The notes under the pieces: generated by a model
Database searches by the model: none
What the model saw: only the letters and a program-made list of their open reading frames with translations
Told to the model about the DNA's origin: nothing
Translations under genes and position numbers: made by a program
NCBI GenBank assembly: GCA_023614405.1
Contig: JAJUPC010000041.1
Location: 496,001-560,000 of the forward strand
Length of the DNA: 64,000 nt
Direction: 5' to 3'
Source: Avena insularis
Taxonomy: Eukaryota; Streptophyta; Magnoliopsida; Poales; Poaceae
Part shown: positions 23,801 through 34,624 of the stretch, in pieces
How the letters are laid out: every line of letters starts with the position of its first letter
How positions within the stretch are numbered: position 1 is the stretch's first letter

Positions 23801-24664
23801 ATTGTCTCTTGCTTGACTTGTCATAGGGAACATCGACTGGTCCTTTGATTGAACCTCGGAATACGCCACCTCCTGATGATACTTTGGCGCAGTCACGCTC
23901 AAGGGTGGATGAGTTGTCTCTGCTCTCACGACTCCGCCCTTCGCGTGAAGCGATTGGGCGCTGAATCGCTGTGCTCCGTGTAACTGCGGATGTATGGAAG
24001 TCGAGGGCGGAGACGGCCGTCACCCGAGAGCAATATCTGCTAGGGGAGGTGACGCATCTGGGCGACCAGTTTAAGTGTTAGCTCTCTTCGTCCTTATCTT
24101 TTTCTTGTAGTCACTCGCAGTAGTTCGTTATCTTCTTATTTTGCCTTTGCTTGCTATAGTTGTCAGTGCACGCCATCCGCAGGATGAGAAGGATAGGATT
24201 GCCAATCGCATGAATGGTCTGACCCAAGAGCAGCTTCAGGCGAGTGGATACTTCTAGGCGATCAAGATCGCGCAATCTCACTGGCGACCCTGCAGGATCA
24301 TGCGTCGCGAGTGCTTCACTTCTTGAAGAAGTCGCAATCGTGCTTGAAGAATATTTACCAGACGATGTTCCCGCTGGACATCGTTCCGTTGAGCCTGCTG
24401 GCCCTTCTTGCCAAATTTCAAGATTTGAATGCAGTCCGCGACTGTGTACGACAACATCTAGTGGCTGGTGCCAAGGCTGCTCTATCGCTGGTGCGACTGC
24501 ATAGGACTTATGTGGACGTTGCAGCAATTACGGCCGGACCGCCAGCACCGCCAGCAGGTTCGACTTGGAACATGGTTCCTCACTACCAGGCGGTGGATCG
24601 TCCAGCGGAGGAAATCATCGACTTCTTCGAGGAGCAGACCAACGTTCTTTTGCTGCAACAGTAG
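20864..24664 (+). pseudogene. Antisense intron-containing gene of second Tat element
   Basis: The same extra gene as at 1790-5000 but a distant homologue. It starts at ATG 20864 (MGKKKGGVAADSAAAI), 138 bp from the LTR, with a Lys/Ala-rich N-terminus. The PF04195-like region follows (LYFYGLQLHQLSPNSILHV). Five introns with GT..AG ends can be placed: 21884-21965, 22301-22371, 22586-22672, 22767-22845 and 23033-23120. Exons 2-3 encode an acidic/Ser-Pro-rich linker with a basic patch (SSRKKMRLPKESS); exons 4-6 are helical and Glu/Lys-rich, probably coiled coil. A C-terminal block is recognisable at 24311-24664 (LNAVRDCVRQHLVAGAKAAL). Exon 1 contains in-frame TAGs (21347, about 21481, and two near 21700), and more stops follow 23140, so it is not translated as a whole. 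Function is unknown. Confidence 0.75.
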
Positions 24665-25099
24665 TTTAGTTTGTATCCTGCACATAGTTGTACTAGTGTT
24701 GTAAAGTTCATATATATGTTGTGTATAATTGATTAACATTGATGTATATAAAGAGCCTATTAGCGTGTATGTTTTGCGAGTGCGTTGCACTATGCGATTC
24801 CTTTTCGTTAGCCTGACTTGTGTTTATCTCAGCCCCTTGCCATCCTGTCAGGTGCATTGCAACTGGGTTGGTGTTTGTCAAGGGTTTTGATTGGTATGCC
24901 AGCTACTCAGGATATCGCGTTAGTTTGTAGAACATACGTGTATAGGGTGGCGCAGCCCCCGACTGGATATTTTGCAAAAATAAAAGGAACACAGAGTTTT
25001 GGGAAACTTAGCTTTATTCATTCGCAGGATAGTACGGGGTACAATGTGTGGCTAAGTAGTCTTGGATGAGTATCCTTATTTGTAAAAAATAAAAGACGA
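24665..25099. other. spacer between antisense gene and pol end
   Basis: This non-coding interior separates the convergent 3' ends of the antisense gene (plus) and pol (minus). It includes an AT-rich patch near 24700-24760 that could supply poly(A) signals; none was assigned. Confidence 0.4.
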
Positions 25100-26440
25100 C
25101 TAAGGGTAGAAGCATCGCAGCTTCGCGACGTTCCAGGGGTTGGAGTATGCGACTCCTGTCTCGAAATCTTTAAGGTGATAGGCGCCACCTGGGATCACTT
25201 CTGGAATCACGTATGGTCCTTCCCAGGGGGATTCAAGCTTGAGATGTCCTTGCTGTTTCAGTCACAGGACCAGGTCTCCTTCGACGAAGGACCTGGGGCG
25301 TAGCCTTCTGCTGTGGTAGTGGCGCAGGTTCTGCTGGTAGATCGTTGATCTTTCCACGGCGATTTCCCGTGCCTCGTCAAGGAGGTCGACGGAGTCTTCA
25401 AGTGCAAGAGTTGACTCCTGCTCGCTATAAGCGACCACTCGCGGTACTTTGTATCGTACCTCGGCGGGTAGCACCGCTTCAGCACCGTGCACCATGAAGA
25501 ACGGGGTGTACCCCGTGGCACTATTTGGAGTTGTGCGCAGGCTCCAGAGTACCGATTGCAGCTCGTCTGGCCAGCAGCCTGTGGCTTGTTTGAGTGGCCT
25601 GAGGAGTCGCTTTTTGATGCCACCGCAGACCTTTTCGACGAGCCCGTTGGCCTTTTCGACCTGGCCGTTGGTCTGTGGATGTGCTACGGAGGCATAGCTT
25701 ACGTTGATTCCTAGATTCTCGCAGAATTCTTGGAACTCCTTGGATGTGAAGTTCGTCCCATTATCCGTGATGATGTTGTGTGGTACTCTGAAGCGATAGA
25801 CGATGGACTCGAAGAACTTGACTACGCTGTATCTAACTGGTTAGTCACTGGAATGGCCTCTATCCACTTGGTGAATTTGTCGACTGCGACTAGGAGGTAG
25901 ATGTAGCCTCCTCGTGAGGATTGTGGGACCTTGCCGACCATGTCGAGTCCCCATTGCGCGAAGGGCCAGGCCAAAGGAATTGGCCGGAGTTCTGCACCAG
26001 GTGTGTGTGGCTTGTCCGCGAATTGCTGGCAAGCGTTGCAATTTTGGATGATGTCCTTGGCGTCGCACATGGCCGTAGGCCAGTAAAATCCAGCTTGTAG
26101 AGCTTTGGCGATGAGGGCTCGACTGCTAGCGTGGTGCCCGCAAGTCTCCTCCTAGATATCGAGTAGAACAGCTCTTCCATCGGCATTGGAGACGCATCGT
26201 TGGAGTACTCCTGTGATGTTGCGTTTGTACAGTTCGTCATTGATAACATCGAATACTTTGGACCGCCGTGCAATGTGACGTGCGTCAGTCGGGTCAGCCG
26301 GTAGCTTTTTGCTGAGGAGGTACGTGATGTATGGTTGAGTCCAAGATGGCTCGATCATCATGACGCTCATTGGTCCTTCGAGTCCTGTGTTAAGCTCCAG
26401 GTCGTCGAGTGCCATTGGCTCATTAGGCGGCGTAGCCCCC
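25100..26440 (-). pseudogene. Integrase of second Tat element
   Basis: Reading down on the minus strand: an N-terminal linker, the zinc-binding region (GHHASS, then CNACQQF), and a core with WGLDMVG, IITDNGTNF and GQVEKANG, so the D-D-E triad is intact in the letters. It continues with LWSLRTTPNSATGYTPFFM and the C-terminal GPYVIPEVIPGGAYHLKDF, ending LRCFYP at a TAG (25100-25102). Defects: a TAG after VLLDI near 26150, a stop near 25837 and frame changes nearby. The C-terminal GPY module is a general gypsy feature; no chromodomain follows, as expected for Tat. Confidence 0.88.
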
Positions 26441-27332
26441 GAGTCCGTTGCTACGCTTGTTTTCTTCTTTGTGGCCTTTGGCTTGATGGAGCATTCATAG
26501 ATGCGCTCGAGAAATACCCCAGGTGGTATGGGGCACAGGTAGAGCCTATGTTGGCGAGTGTGTTCGCCTCTTCATTGCTTTCGCGGCCTATGTGCTGCAG
26601 CTCGCAACCGTCGAAGTCCCCTTCGAGTGTGTCGTAGAGGTCGCGGTAGGCGATCATGTTGTCGTTCGGTGCGTCGCACTCGTGCATTGTCTGGTTGACA
26701 ACCAGCTTGGAGTCGCCATATATTATGAGCCTCTTGGCACCACAGGCTTTTGCCATCCGCATCCCATGCAGTAGGGCCTCGTATTCAGCTTCATTGTTGG
26801 AGGCGGTGAACTGCATTCGTAGGATATATTTCATCTTGTCTCCCTGGGGCAATGTTAGTATGACACCTGCGTCGGCCCAATCCTTTCGCTTTGAACCGTC
26901 GAAGTGCATTGTCCAGAGGTAGGACATATCTGGTTTTTCGGGGATCTGGTTCTCCATCCAGTGCATGAGGAAGTCAGGGAGAACTTGCGACTTGATTGCA
27001 TCGCATTTTTCATATGTAATGTCTCGTGGAGACAGTTCGATTCCCCAAAGCGCGACTCGTCCGGTGGCGTCGGGATTGTTAAGGATATGCCCAGGTGGGG
27101 CGTCGTTGACTACCACGATTGGGTGTTCCTGGAAGTAGTGGCGCAGTCGTCGGGCTATCATGAAGACGCCGTACGCCAGTTTCTGGTAGTGCGGGTACCA
27201 CTGTTTTGTTGGCGTAAGTACCTCACTGAGGTAGTAGACTGGGCGCTGTACCCCGTGGACCTTGTTTTCCTCGGCTCGTTCTACCACGAGCACCATGCTG
27301 ACCACCTGGTTGGTGATAGAGATGTATAGCAA
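26441..27332 (-). pseudogene. Tandem RNase H domains (RT-linked plus archaeal-type) of Tat pol
   Basis: The 293-codon frame holds the end of the RT-linked RNase H region (PVYYLSEVLTPTKQWYPHYQ, RLRHYFQEH) and then a second, archaeal-type RNase H (HFDGSKRKDWADAGVIL, NNEAEYEALLHGM, YGDSKLVVNQ). RNase H removes the RNA template during reverse transcription, and two such domains mark the Tat lineage. In the last catalytic motif the sequence reads NEEANTLANIG where relatives have EEADTLA, so an acidic residue appears changed to Asn by a G-to-A type change. The frame upstream is shifted relative to RT. Confidence 0.88.
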
Positions 27333-28430
27333 CAGTGGTTCCTTTTAGTGGGTCACCGATCTTGGCGAGGTGGATGAGGCGCTTGAGGTCTTCGAATGCT
27401 TCCTGTGCCTCGCTGGTCCACTCGAATTTTTTAGCTTTGCGGAGGAGTTGGTAGAAGGTTAGTGCCTTTTCGCCCATTCGTCTGATGAATCGACTGAGCG
27501 CCGTGATTCGCCAAGCCAGCTGTTGGACACCTCTTATGTTCTTCAGCTTCTCCATGTCCAGTATGGATTTTATTTTCTTTAGGTTCACCTCGATCCCTCC
27601 CGCGGAGATGGGATACCCGAGTAGTTGCCCAGATGGTACGCCGAAGGCGCATTTGTCTAGATTGAGCTTGATCCTGTAGTGGTCAAGGTTGGCGAAGGTT
27701 TCACGTAGGTCGTCGATTAGTGAAGCTTCCTCTTTTGTCTTGATTACGATGTCGTCGACATAGACTTGAATGTTGCCACCAAGTTGGTTTTTGAGGCAAG
27801 CCTACATGCACCGTGGTAGGTGGCTCCTGCGCTCTTTATCCCGAAGGGCATTGTGTTGTAGAAGAACACACCAAAAGGCGTTGTCAACGCCGTTTTTTCT
27901 TGATCTTCCTCCTTCATTTGAATCTTGTTGTAGCCTGAGTAGGCGTCGAGGAAGCATAGGCGCTCACATCCCACGGTGGAGTCGATGATCTGGTCGATTC
28001 GCGGTAGCGGAAAGTGGTCCTTCGGGCAGTTCTTGTTCTGAGAGGTGAAGTCCATGCACATCCGCAGTATATCCGTGTCCTTTTTTGGTACTAGCACTGT
28101 GTTGGCGAGCCAAGTGCTTTCCTTGATCTCGCGTATGAATTTGGCGTCGAGGAGTCTATTGATCTCCATTCCGACTGCCTTTGCTCTTGGTTCAGACAGT
28201 CGCTGAATTGTTTGTTTGATTGGCCTTTCGTCTGGGTTGACATTGAGTGCGTGCTTGGCGAATTCCCTGGGAACTCCTGGCATGTCCGCTGGACACCAGG
28301 CGAAGATTTCCCAGTGCTCACGGAGGAATTCAACGAGCGCGAGTTCCTATGTGGGACTCAAGTTGTTGGCGACGAGGGCCATCTTGGCAGGATCCAATGG
28401 GTGGACCTGAACTTTCTTCGTGTGCATCGA
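27223..28430 (-). pseudogene. Reverse transcriptase of Tat pol
   Basis: This copies element RNA into DNA. From 28283 the minus strand reads the RT fingers (PIKQTIQRLSEPRAKAVGME, FIREIKESTWLANTVLVPKK), a palm with the first catalytic Asp (FLDAYSGYNKI) and TTPFGVFFYNTMPFGIKSAG. The YVDD motif is near 27750-27770 in a different frame (YVDDIVIKTKEEAS). The thumb/connection follows at 27588 (GVQQLAWRITALSRFIRRMG). One frameshift near 27790 separates the palm from YVDD, with another near 27340. A stop near 28350 precedes the RT start. Confidence 0.9.
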
Positions 28431-28517
28431 TGAGTCGAAGGATAGGTCGGGTGAACATGGCCGGCTCAGGGGAGGAAGACTATTGTCTGTCGACTCCTTT
28501 AGTCTTGCAAGTTCTTC

Positions 28518-29248
28518 CTACATGCCGAAGGACTGGGAAATTCTGTTGAACTCCCTGTCGCAACTGTCGGACCTCTCGAAGCTCCCGTTAATTGTGATGA
28601 CGCCATTAGGGCCTGGCATTTTCATCTGCAGATAAGCGTAGTGCGGCACTGCCATGAACCTAGCGAACGCGACACGTCCGAGGATGCAGTGGTATTGTGA
28701 GGGCCAGTCGACGACTTCGAAGTCAATGCGCTCGCGCCAAAAGTTTTTCGGCGTGCCGAAGATGACGTCGAGGTTGATTTTGCCAAGGGGATATACGCCC
28801 TTGCTTGGGACGATGCCGTGGATTGTTGTGCCTGAGGCCTCTAAGCAGGTCAGAGGGATCCTCATTTCTCGCAAGGTACTCGTGAACATAAGGTTGATGC
28901 CGCTTCCGCCGTCCATGAAGACGCGACTCATGTCGAAACCTCCAATTTGTGCCTCGTGTACGAGGGGACAGTGGCCTGGACGAGGTACTTGGCGCGGATG
29001 GTCGCACTTGTCGAAGGTGATGCAGGAATCGCTTCCACTGAGGTACTCAGTGGTAGATGGTGGCGAGTTTGTCGCTAGATTGACTTGGCGAGTGATGGCC
29101 TTTTGCACCCGGTTGGAGGGGCGACCCTTTTGGATCATCATGGTGCCCATGGCCCGCGGGTACGGCTCGCCTCCATGATGCTGGTCGGGCGCAGCTGCGT
29201 TTGGCGGTGGTCCAGGTGGTGGTGGAGGAGCTCCATGTGCCCTGCTGA
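28518..29248 (-). pseudogene. Aspartic protease of Tat pol, truncated upstream
   Basis: A retropepsin-type protease would cut the polyprotein. The active-site motif reads VFMDGGSGINLMF (family VDGGSSINL), and the flap-side/ILG motif is CILGRVAFARF. Upstream, a Pro/Ala-rich linker (APPPPPGPPPNAAAPDQHH) is readable to about 29249, where homology ends at a junction with the LTR of another element. A stop follows SFGM at 28518. Only the residual linker of gag-pro is present. Confidence 0.85.
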
Positions 29249-32200
29249 TCGCCTCCGCCGCCTCCCCGAGCCGAGAGCCTGGTGAGATCCCTAACCCCGC
29301 CGGCGCTGCCCTAGGGTTCCTCCACCGTCGGGTTCAGACAGAGGAAGGAGAAGCACTTGAGCCATCAATCTCCACTAATCTGGCGGCCAGCACTCACCCA
29401 TACCCCATGCGCGGAGCCCACCCCGGGCCCAGGTTCAACAGCAGCCTGCCGTCTGTGTCATCGCCCGGATGGGCCGATTTCGACCAGGCCGGCCCAAATC
29501 GGCGCAGATCCAGAAGTTTGTCCTTAGTTTAAATCATTTAAAAAATGCTAAGCAACTCCAAATTACCAGATTAAAAATCTACCATGTTCATCTGTGTTTT
29601 GTGCAGCATGCAAAACTGGTCCATTGCCAAAAATAATTTTTATTATCTATTGGCAATTAATCCACCAAAAGTGGTCTTTTGCACTAAATAAATTCCAAAG
29701 GGAGCTATGCATGCTCAAATAGGATTAAACAAACTTCCCTTGAAAGGTTATTTCCATATCTATCAGTTAGATTTTATCCCCTATCAAGGTGAACCATGGG
29801 TTCACCACAATAAAAATAGCAAAATCCATCCATACCCGCCATTGGAAAATTCCCTAGGCCAAACTATGAGCTATTTTGACCTCACACAACTCTCTGTGGT
29901 GTGGCACACTCAATACTACCAAAACCCAGGAGCTCACCATTTATTGGGCTTCTGATGAATTTTAATGAATTAAACCTTTCTGTCCCTAGTGTTTGGACTA
30001 GATAAAACACTACAGTAGTTCTGCATCTCCAAAAATATTGATTCCAGCTGGTACTGGGAGGTAATCCTAATACCTATCCATTGCCCCTAGCCTCATATCA
30101 AAATCTTCTGCATAACTAATCTGGTGAAAAAGACAATTTTCCTACAGAACTGCCTTTGGGAATTTCCTGAGGGCATTCTGGGAATTATTTTGGAGTGATT
30201 CCAACTCTCGGTGAACAAGTACATCAAGCCTTACCTAACCACCCAAGGAAATAATTTTTAGACCTCCAGAACTTTTCTGGTGAATTATTTACTAAAACTA
30301 GAGTATGATTCACTATAAAAATCACTTTAAATCCTTGGTAAGTGATAAATTAGTGAAAACACTTTTGTTAGTTTCATTTTATCAACACCTATATGTTGGT
30401 ATCATTTTTACATCATGGTATTATACAAAATAGGTCCTTGGTCCAAAACCCATCTCTTAGGTAGTTTCTAGATTATAAATCCTAAGGGATTTTCTTCCAT
30501 GTTTCCAAGACAAGCCCAATCCTATTAAATCCTTTCTTCCTAAAACCTAATGATTTGTAAACTTTTATTGCTCATTGTTTGCTGTATGTATTGTTGCTTC
30601 TATGCCTTGTGTTGATTGTGGCTTGGTTTGCTTGCATGTGCTGGCCGGGTGACGATAGTTGCGATGAAATCGGAGAGCAGAAGAAGTGGTGTTTATTACT
30701 GCTATTGGTATTCTGGGTTATCTAAAGAAGAAGTCCAGGGACATATTGCCATATTTCTGATCCTTAGGCAATCCACCTTGTTTCTCATAAGCCTTGTCCT
30801 ACTGTTTCACTTATGCATGTTTTATCTACGGTTTATCAAAATTGCATTGTTTTACTATATGTTGATATATATATATATGGTTTGGCCCCTCCAAACTATT
30901 GCACTTTTGTACTACTAAGTACAACCCCCTTGATGACACCTACTTGTCCTTAGTGTGGTAGATGGTGTACACACCGTACCCCTTTGGAGACCCCGATTCA
31001 GCCGAAGCAAAGCTATAGGGTGGGAAGACCCCGTAAAACGTTTTACCAAATGTTTTATGATAAAACCTTGGTGAGGTGGGACCTCCCAAGAGATGTTGAG
31101 AAAGAAAAAGGTTTTTGTTTTACAAAATGACGAAGAAAAGATGGAGGAAAAATGTTTATGAAAACACACCGGTTCTTTGCAGTTTTGATAGAACAATTAA
31201 CCCTATGCAACCACATTACTCTGGAATGGGACAGGGCTGGATTTGATGGTTGTCTATTCTGGTATAAGCTGCCTCGTAACTACTATAGGGGGTCGCGATC
31301 CCTGGAGGGTGGGCCTTCTCTGGACAAACGGTCCATATGGGACATCGACCGGGAGAAGGAACGAAGGGTTTACGGACCTCCACGCGTTACTATGAACCCC
31401 TCATTGAAAGCGCCCACTATGTAAAGTGAAAATGCGCTCCGGTTGGTCCTCGGTACCCGATGTCCCGGTTTTGAGGGGAATAACACTCATACGGTAGGCA
31501 CTTATATTGGAGTGGGCATCCGGAGAGTCTTGGTCGGTTACTCGACCCACGATCGGTGAAGATCAGGGTAGTGTACCCGGATGGCGTGGGTAAAGTGTAC
31601 AACCTCTGCAGACTGTAAATCTATTCGAATAGCCATGTCCGCGGTCATGGACAGTTGGGAAGGTAGCTGTAGAGCGGTTCTGGTTTTGATTTCAAAAAGG
31701 ATTTCTGAAAAACAATGGCTTTGGAAATGTTTTGACCATGGGATGGCTGTAAAGGAGAAAGGTTTTAACCATGGGATGGTCGGAAGAAGAAAGAAAGGAG
31801 TTTGGTCGTGGAACGACCGGAAGAAAGGAACAAATGGGTGACCCGGTCCTAATGTTTTCCAAAACGTTTCAAAAAGGTTTCCAAAATGGTTTCCAAAAGT
31901 TTTCAACAAAGATATGTAGATGTTATATCTACAAAAGAAACTAATTGAGAAAACAACCTCTCTTGGAGCCCTCCTCCTACCACAGCCATATTGCATATCC
32001 TCTTGTTATTATTATTTTCTTGAGGTGGTTTGCGAGTACATTCGAAGTACTCATTGGCAGTTTCCCTAGCTATTGACTTGGTCAGATATCAAGAAGAAGG
32101 TGACGTTGATGACTATGTGAGCTAGGACGTTCTCCCAGTTAGTTTCATGTAGGTTAAGGCATGGCTTGGGCCCTACGCTTAATGAAGTTCCGCTGATGTT

Positions 32201-32359
32201 GATCGATGTAGCTATAATGGAAAATAAGGTATGACATGTACTCGTTATGTATTGGATGTTTACTTTGATACTTGTCGGTTATGTGCCACTACTAACTGAT
32301 CATGGGATCGTGGTGGTATGCATAACAAGCATTCTCGGAGGATTAATCTGGGGGCCCCA
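29249..32359 (+). mobile_element. 5' LTR, truncated (3' half only)
   Basis: It matches 37594-40840 throughout, with small gaps; for example an extra duplicated patch near 38556-38620 exists only in the 3' LTR. It ends GGGGGCCCCA before TAGAC and the PBS. Its left edge shares 16 bases (TCGCCTCCGCCGCCTC) with the 3' LTR at 37594-37609 and also lies in frame with the Tat protease linker, so it is a microhomology junction. Confidence 0.88.
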
Positions 32360-32365
32360 TAGACT

Positions 32366-32377
32366 TGGTATCAGAGC
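32366..32377 (+). promoter_or_regulatory. Primer-binding site (tRNA-Met type)
   Basis: TGGTATCAGAGC, followed by CATCC, lies 6 bp after the LTR end. This is the standard complement of the initiator tRNA-Met 3' end in plant LTR elements and sets the plus orientation. Confidence 0.9.
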
Positions 32378-34610
32378 CATCCTGACTATAGGAGAACCTT
32401 AGTTAGCATGGTCGCTAGACAGGAACCTTATTTTGAAAACCCCGGCTTTCAAAAACTAGTTCCTCAATGAGTTTCAAAAAGTTCCACTTCTTCTCTTACT
32501 CTAAGTAAATTCTTTCGAAAATGGTTTCCTCTAACTCTCGTCCAAACTTCAAACCTACGGATTTTAAATAACTAGGATCTAGACCCGGGGAAGACAAAGA
32601 GAACAAAATGAAGACAAGCAACTACCAACAAACACAAGGAGACTACAATATCGCTCTCCCAGCGGAATCCTCACAATCAGAAGACATCGGGTGTTGCACT
32701 ATAAAGAAGCATCCAAGATACGACGAAGGCTTCATCTGCAAGATAGTGACTCTGACTCGAAGAAAGAAGATATCTAGGGTAAATAGTCCTAAGAATGGGA
32801 TTCCCCTACATCGTGAGTAGTTAACTCCTTGGTCCCTAGCGTTGACCGTGTTTGCTTGCCTAAGTGCATCCTGTGTTGCTTGATGTGTGTTGATTGCCGA
32901 GGACATTGCGATCCCTCGCTCTGTTCGCCTTGTTTGTATGTTCTGGTTTGCTTTGACCTCCTTAAAAATGTGACTCGAGGAGCGATAACCCACCTAGCAA
33001 CTCAGAAAAACCCTTGTGTTAGATGTCGGTAATGAGACCCAGACTAACCTCGAGAGTATATTAGAGGAAAAGCATCACAAGAACCAGGAGTTCGACATCG
33101 TCAAGTCAGAACAACTCGAAGTTTTCACCTCAGTAGGACGACACACCTCGTCAAACTCACCTCACAAGACTCGTCAATAGCACCACAATCCCTTGTTCCT
33201 CAGTCTACTACCGCAAGAATCCTGTTGAAGCCAGAAGTCAATCACCGAAGGATCCTCACTATCCGCAAGGAGCCACAAGACTTACCTACAAAGACAATAA
33301 GTGAAGACCCAACTACACTGACCTTCGGTATATTAAACCTTCCAACCACCTCAAGAGACTAACTATTCTAATCAACCCTACCCAACCCAACGGGAAATTC
33401 CTCACCAGAAGGACAAAATAATCTAAAAACCCGAAGGCGAGGATGCAGGAAGACAACGAGTCCACTCCTCCCTCAAGCAGAAGCCACGCAAGAGCTTCAA
33501 GTGAAGACCTCTTCTCCGACGCCGACTGCTTCAACCCTGACTAACTACTAGCAAGAAGAGACGTAAACCTCTAACTTGTGCTGAGCTAACTCCTTAAAGC
33601 TTCATTGCGAAACCACCCCCGATAAGGCTTAAGTGATCAGACGTCGCTCAACGACCTCATCTCAAGACTCCGGGAAGACACAACCTTCCGCTAACATCGG
33701 GTCAGCACTCCAAGACAGAAGATCGGCATCACTCCTAAAACCACCTTAGTGAAGCTCTAAGGTGGAAAGACTGCGTCTTTCCACTCAATCCCCAGAAGAC
33801 TCTCTACCAGAGGATACTTCAGAAGACCTCCAGAATTGGACGCCTTCCCTCCAAACAACAACCTAGGAGTCATCAGAGGAGAAACTAACTGAAGATCCTA
33901 TGAAGTCCCTCTGCCGTTTCAGTTGAAGACCCACCGGAAGGGCCACAGGATTGCTAACCGCTTAGTTCCAATCGCTTAGAGGATTTGAGACTCCAACTGG
34001 CTAAGTACGAATAATCTTAGTACACAAGCCTCGTAGGACCTACCTTCGCAGACGTCATCGAAAACTTCCAACTCCCGGAGGACGATGTGCGACAACCTTC
34101 AAAACATGCATCTACGAATCCAAGAAGGAAGTATTACCTCCACTCCTAGAATTCTATCCTAGTTTAATCCTAAGGGGGAAAGACTGCGTCTCTCCCACCA
34201 AAATAGAGTAACCCTTCACTAGAAGAAAAGCCAGGAGTATCAACCGTAAAATCTTTAATTAGGATACACTACGACCCTAAGGAAGAGTTGTGGACCCTTA
34301 GAGCGAGGTACTCCCAACCGTAGATTCTATCCTCCGACGAGTACTCTGTGAAGTTCAGAATCGAGGTAGTCTGCTTAGCCTAAGTCCTCGAGGTATCGAG
34401 CCCCGAAGGAATATGAGATCATTCCTTGCAATCAGGACTGGACTCTGCTCAACTCTCCGTGCATCCCGGAAGACTGAAGCTTAGCTTCATCGACAGAGTA
34501 GCCACTTCCCAAGATGGATTCTGTAAGATAGTACGCGTAAGACACCTAGTATCAACCCGGCTCAAAATCCCCTAAGCCTACTCTCCTGAATCTCGGAATG
34601 AGATTCTTTT
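32378..34610 (+). other. Interior of LARD-like element without recognisable genes
   Basis: A short opening reads MVARQEPYFENPGFQKLVPQ from 32409 before a stop, and a 70-codon ORF lies at 32608-32820. Neither has a domain I recognise. The rest is rich in GAAGAC/CTCCAAG-type motifs with stops in all frames. It may be decayed gag-pol or sequence needed for packaging; I could not identify protease, RT or integrase motifs. Confidence 0.6.
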
Positions 34611-34622
34611 AAGGGGGAAAGG
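34611..34622 (+). promoter_or_regulatory. Polypurine tract
   Basis: AAGGGGGAAAGG lies three bases before the LTR start at 34625. It primes plus-strand DNA. Confidence 0.85.
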
Positions 34623-34624
34623 TC

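Larger units (their letters stand above)
19048..29248 (-). mobile_element. Tat-lineage Ty3/gypsy element, minus strand, truncated before gag
   Basis: Parts in element order: protease, RT, RNase H, archaeal-type RNase H and integrase (29248-25100); an antisense gene on the plus strand (20864-24664); PPT; and 3' LTR (20726-19048). The dual RNase H and the antisense gene are hallmarks of the Tat group. The 5' LTR and gag are missing: coding sequence stops at about 29249, where a foreign LTR begins. The element borders satellite DNA at 19047/19048 with ATAAC as the presumed target copy. Confidence 0.88.

Noticed and set aside
32829..33032. Cysteine-rich 67-codon ORF
   Set aside because: It lies in the decayed interior of the LARD-like element, with no signal peptide pattern or conserved spacing I recognise; probably chance.
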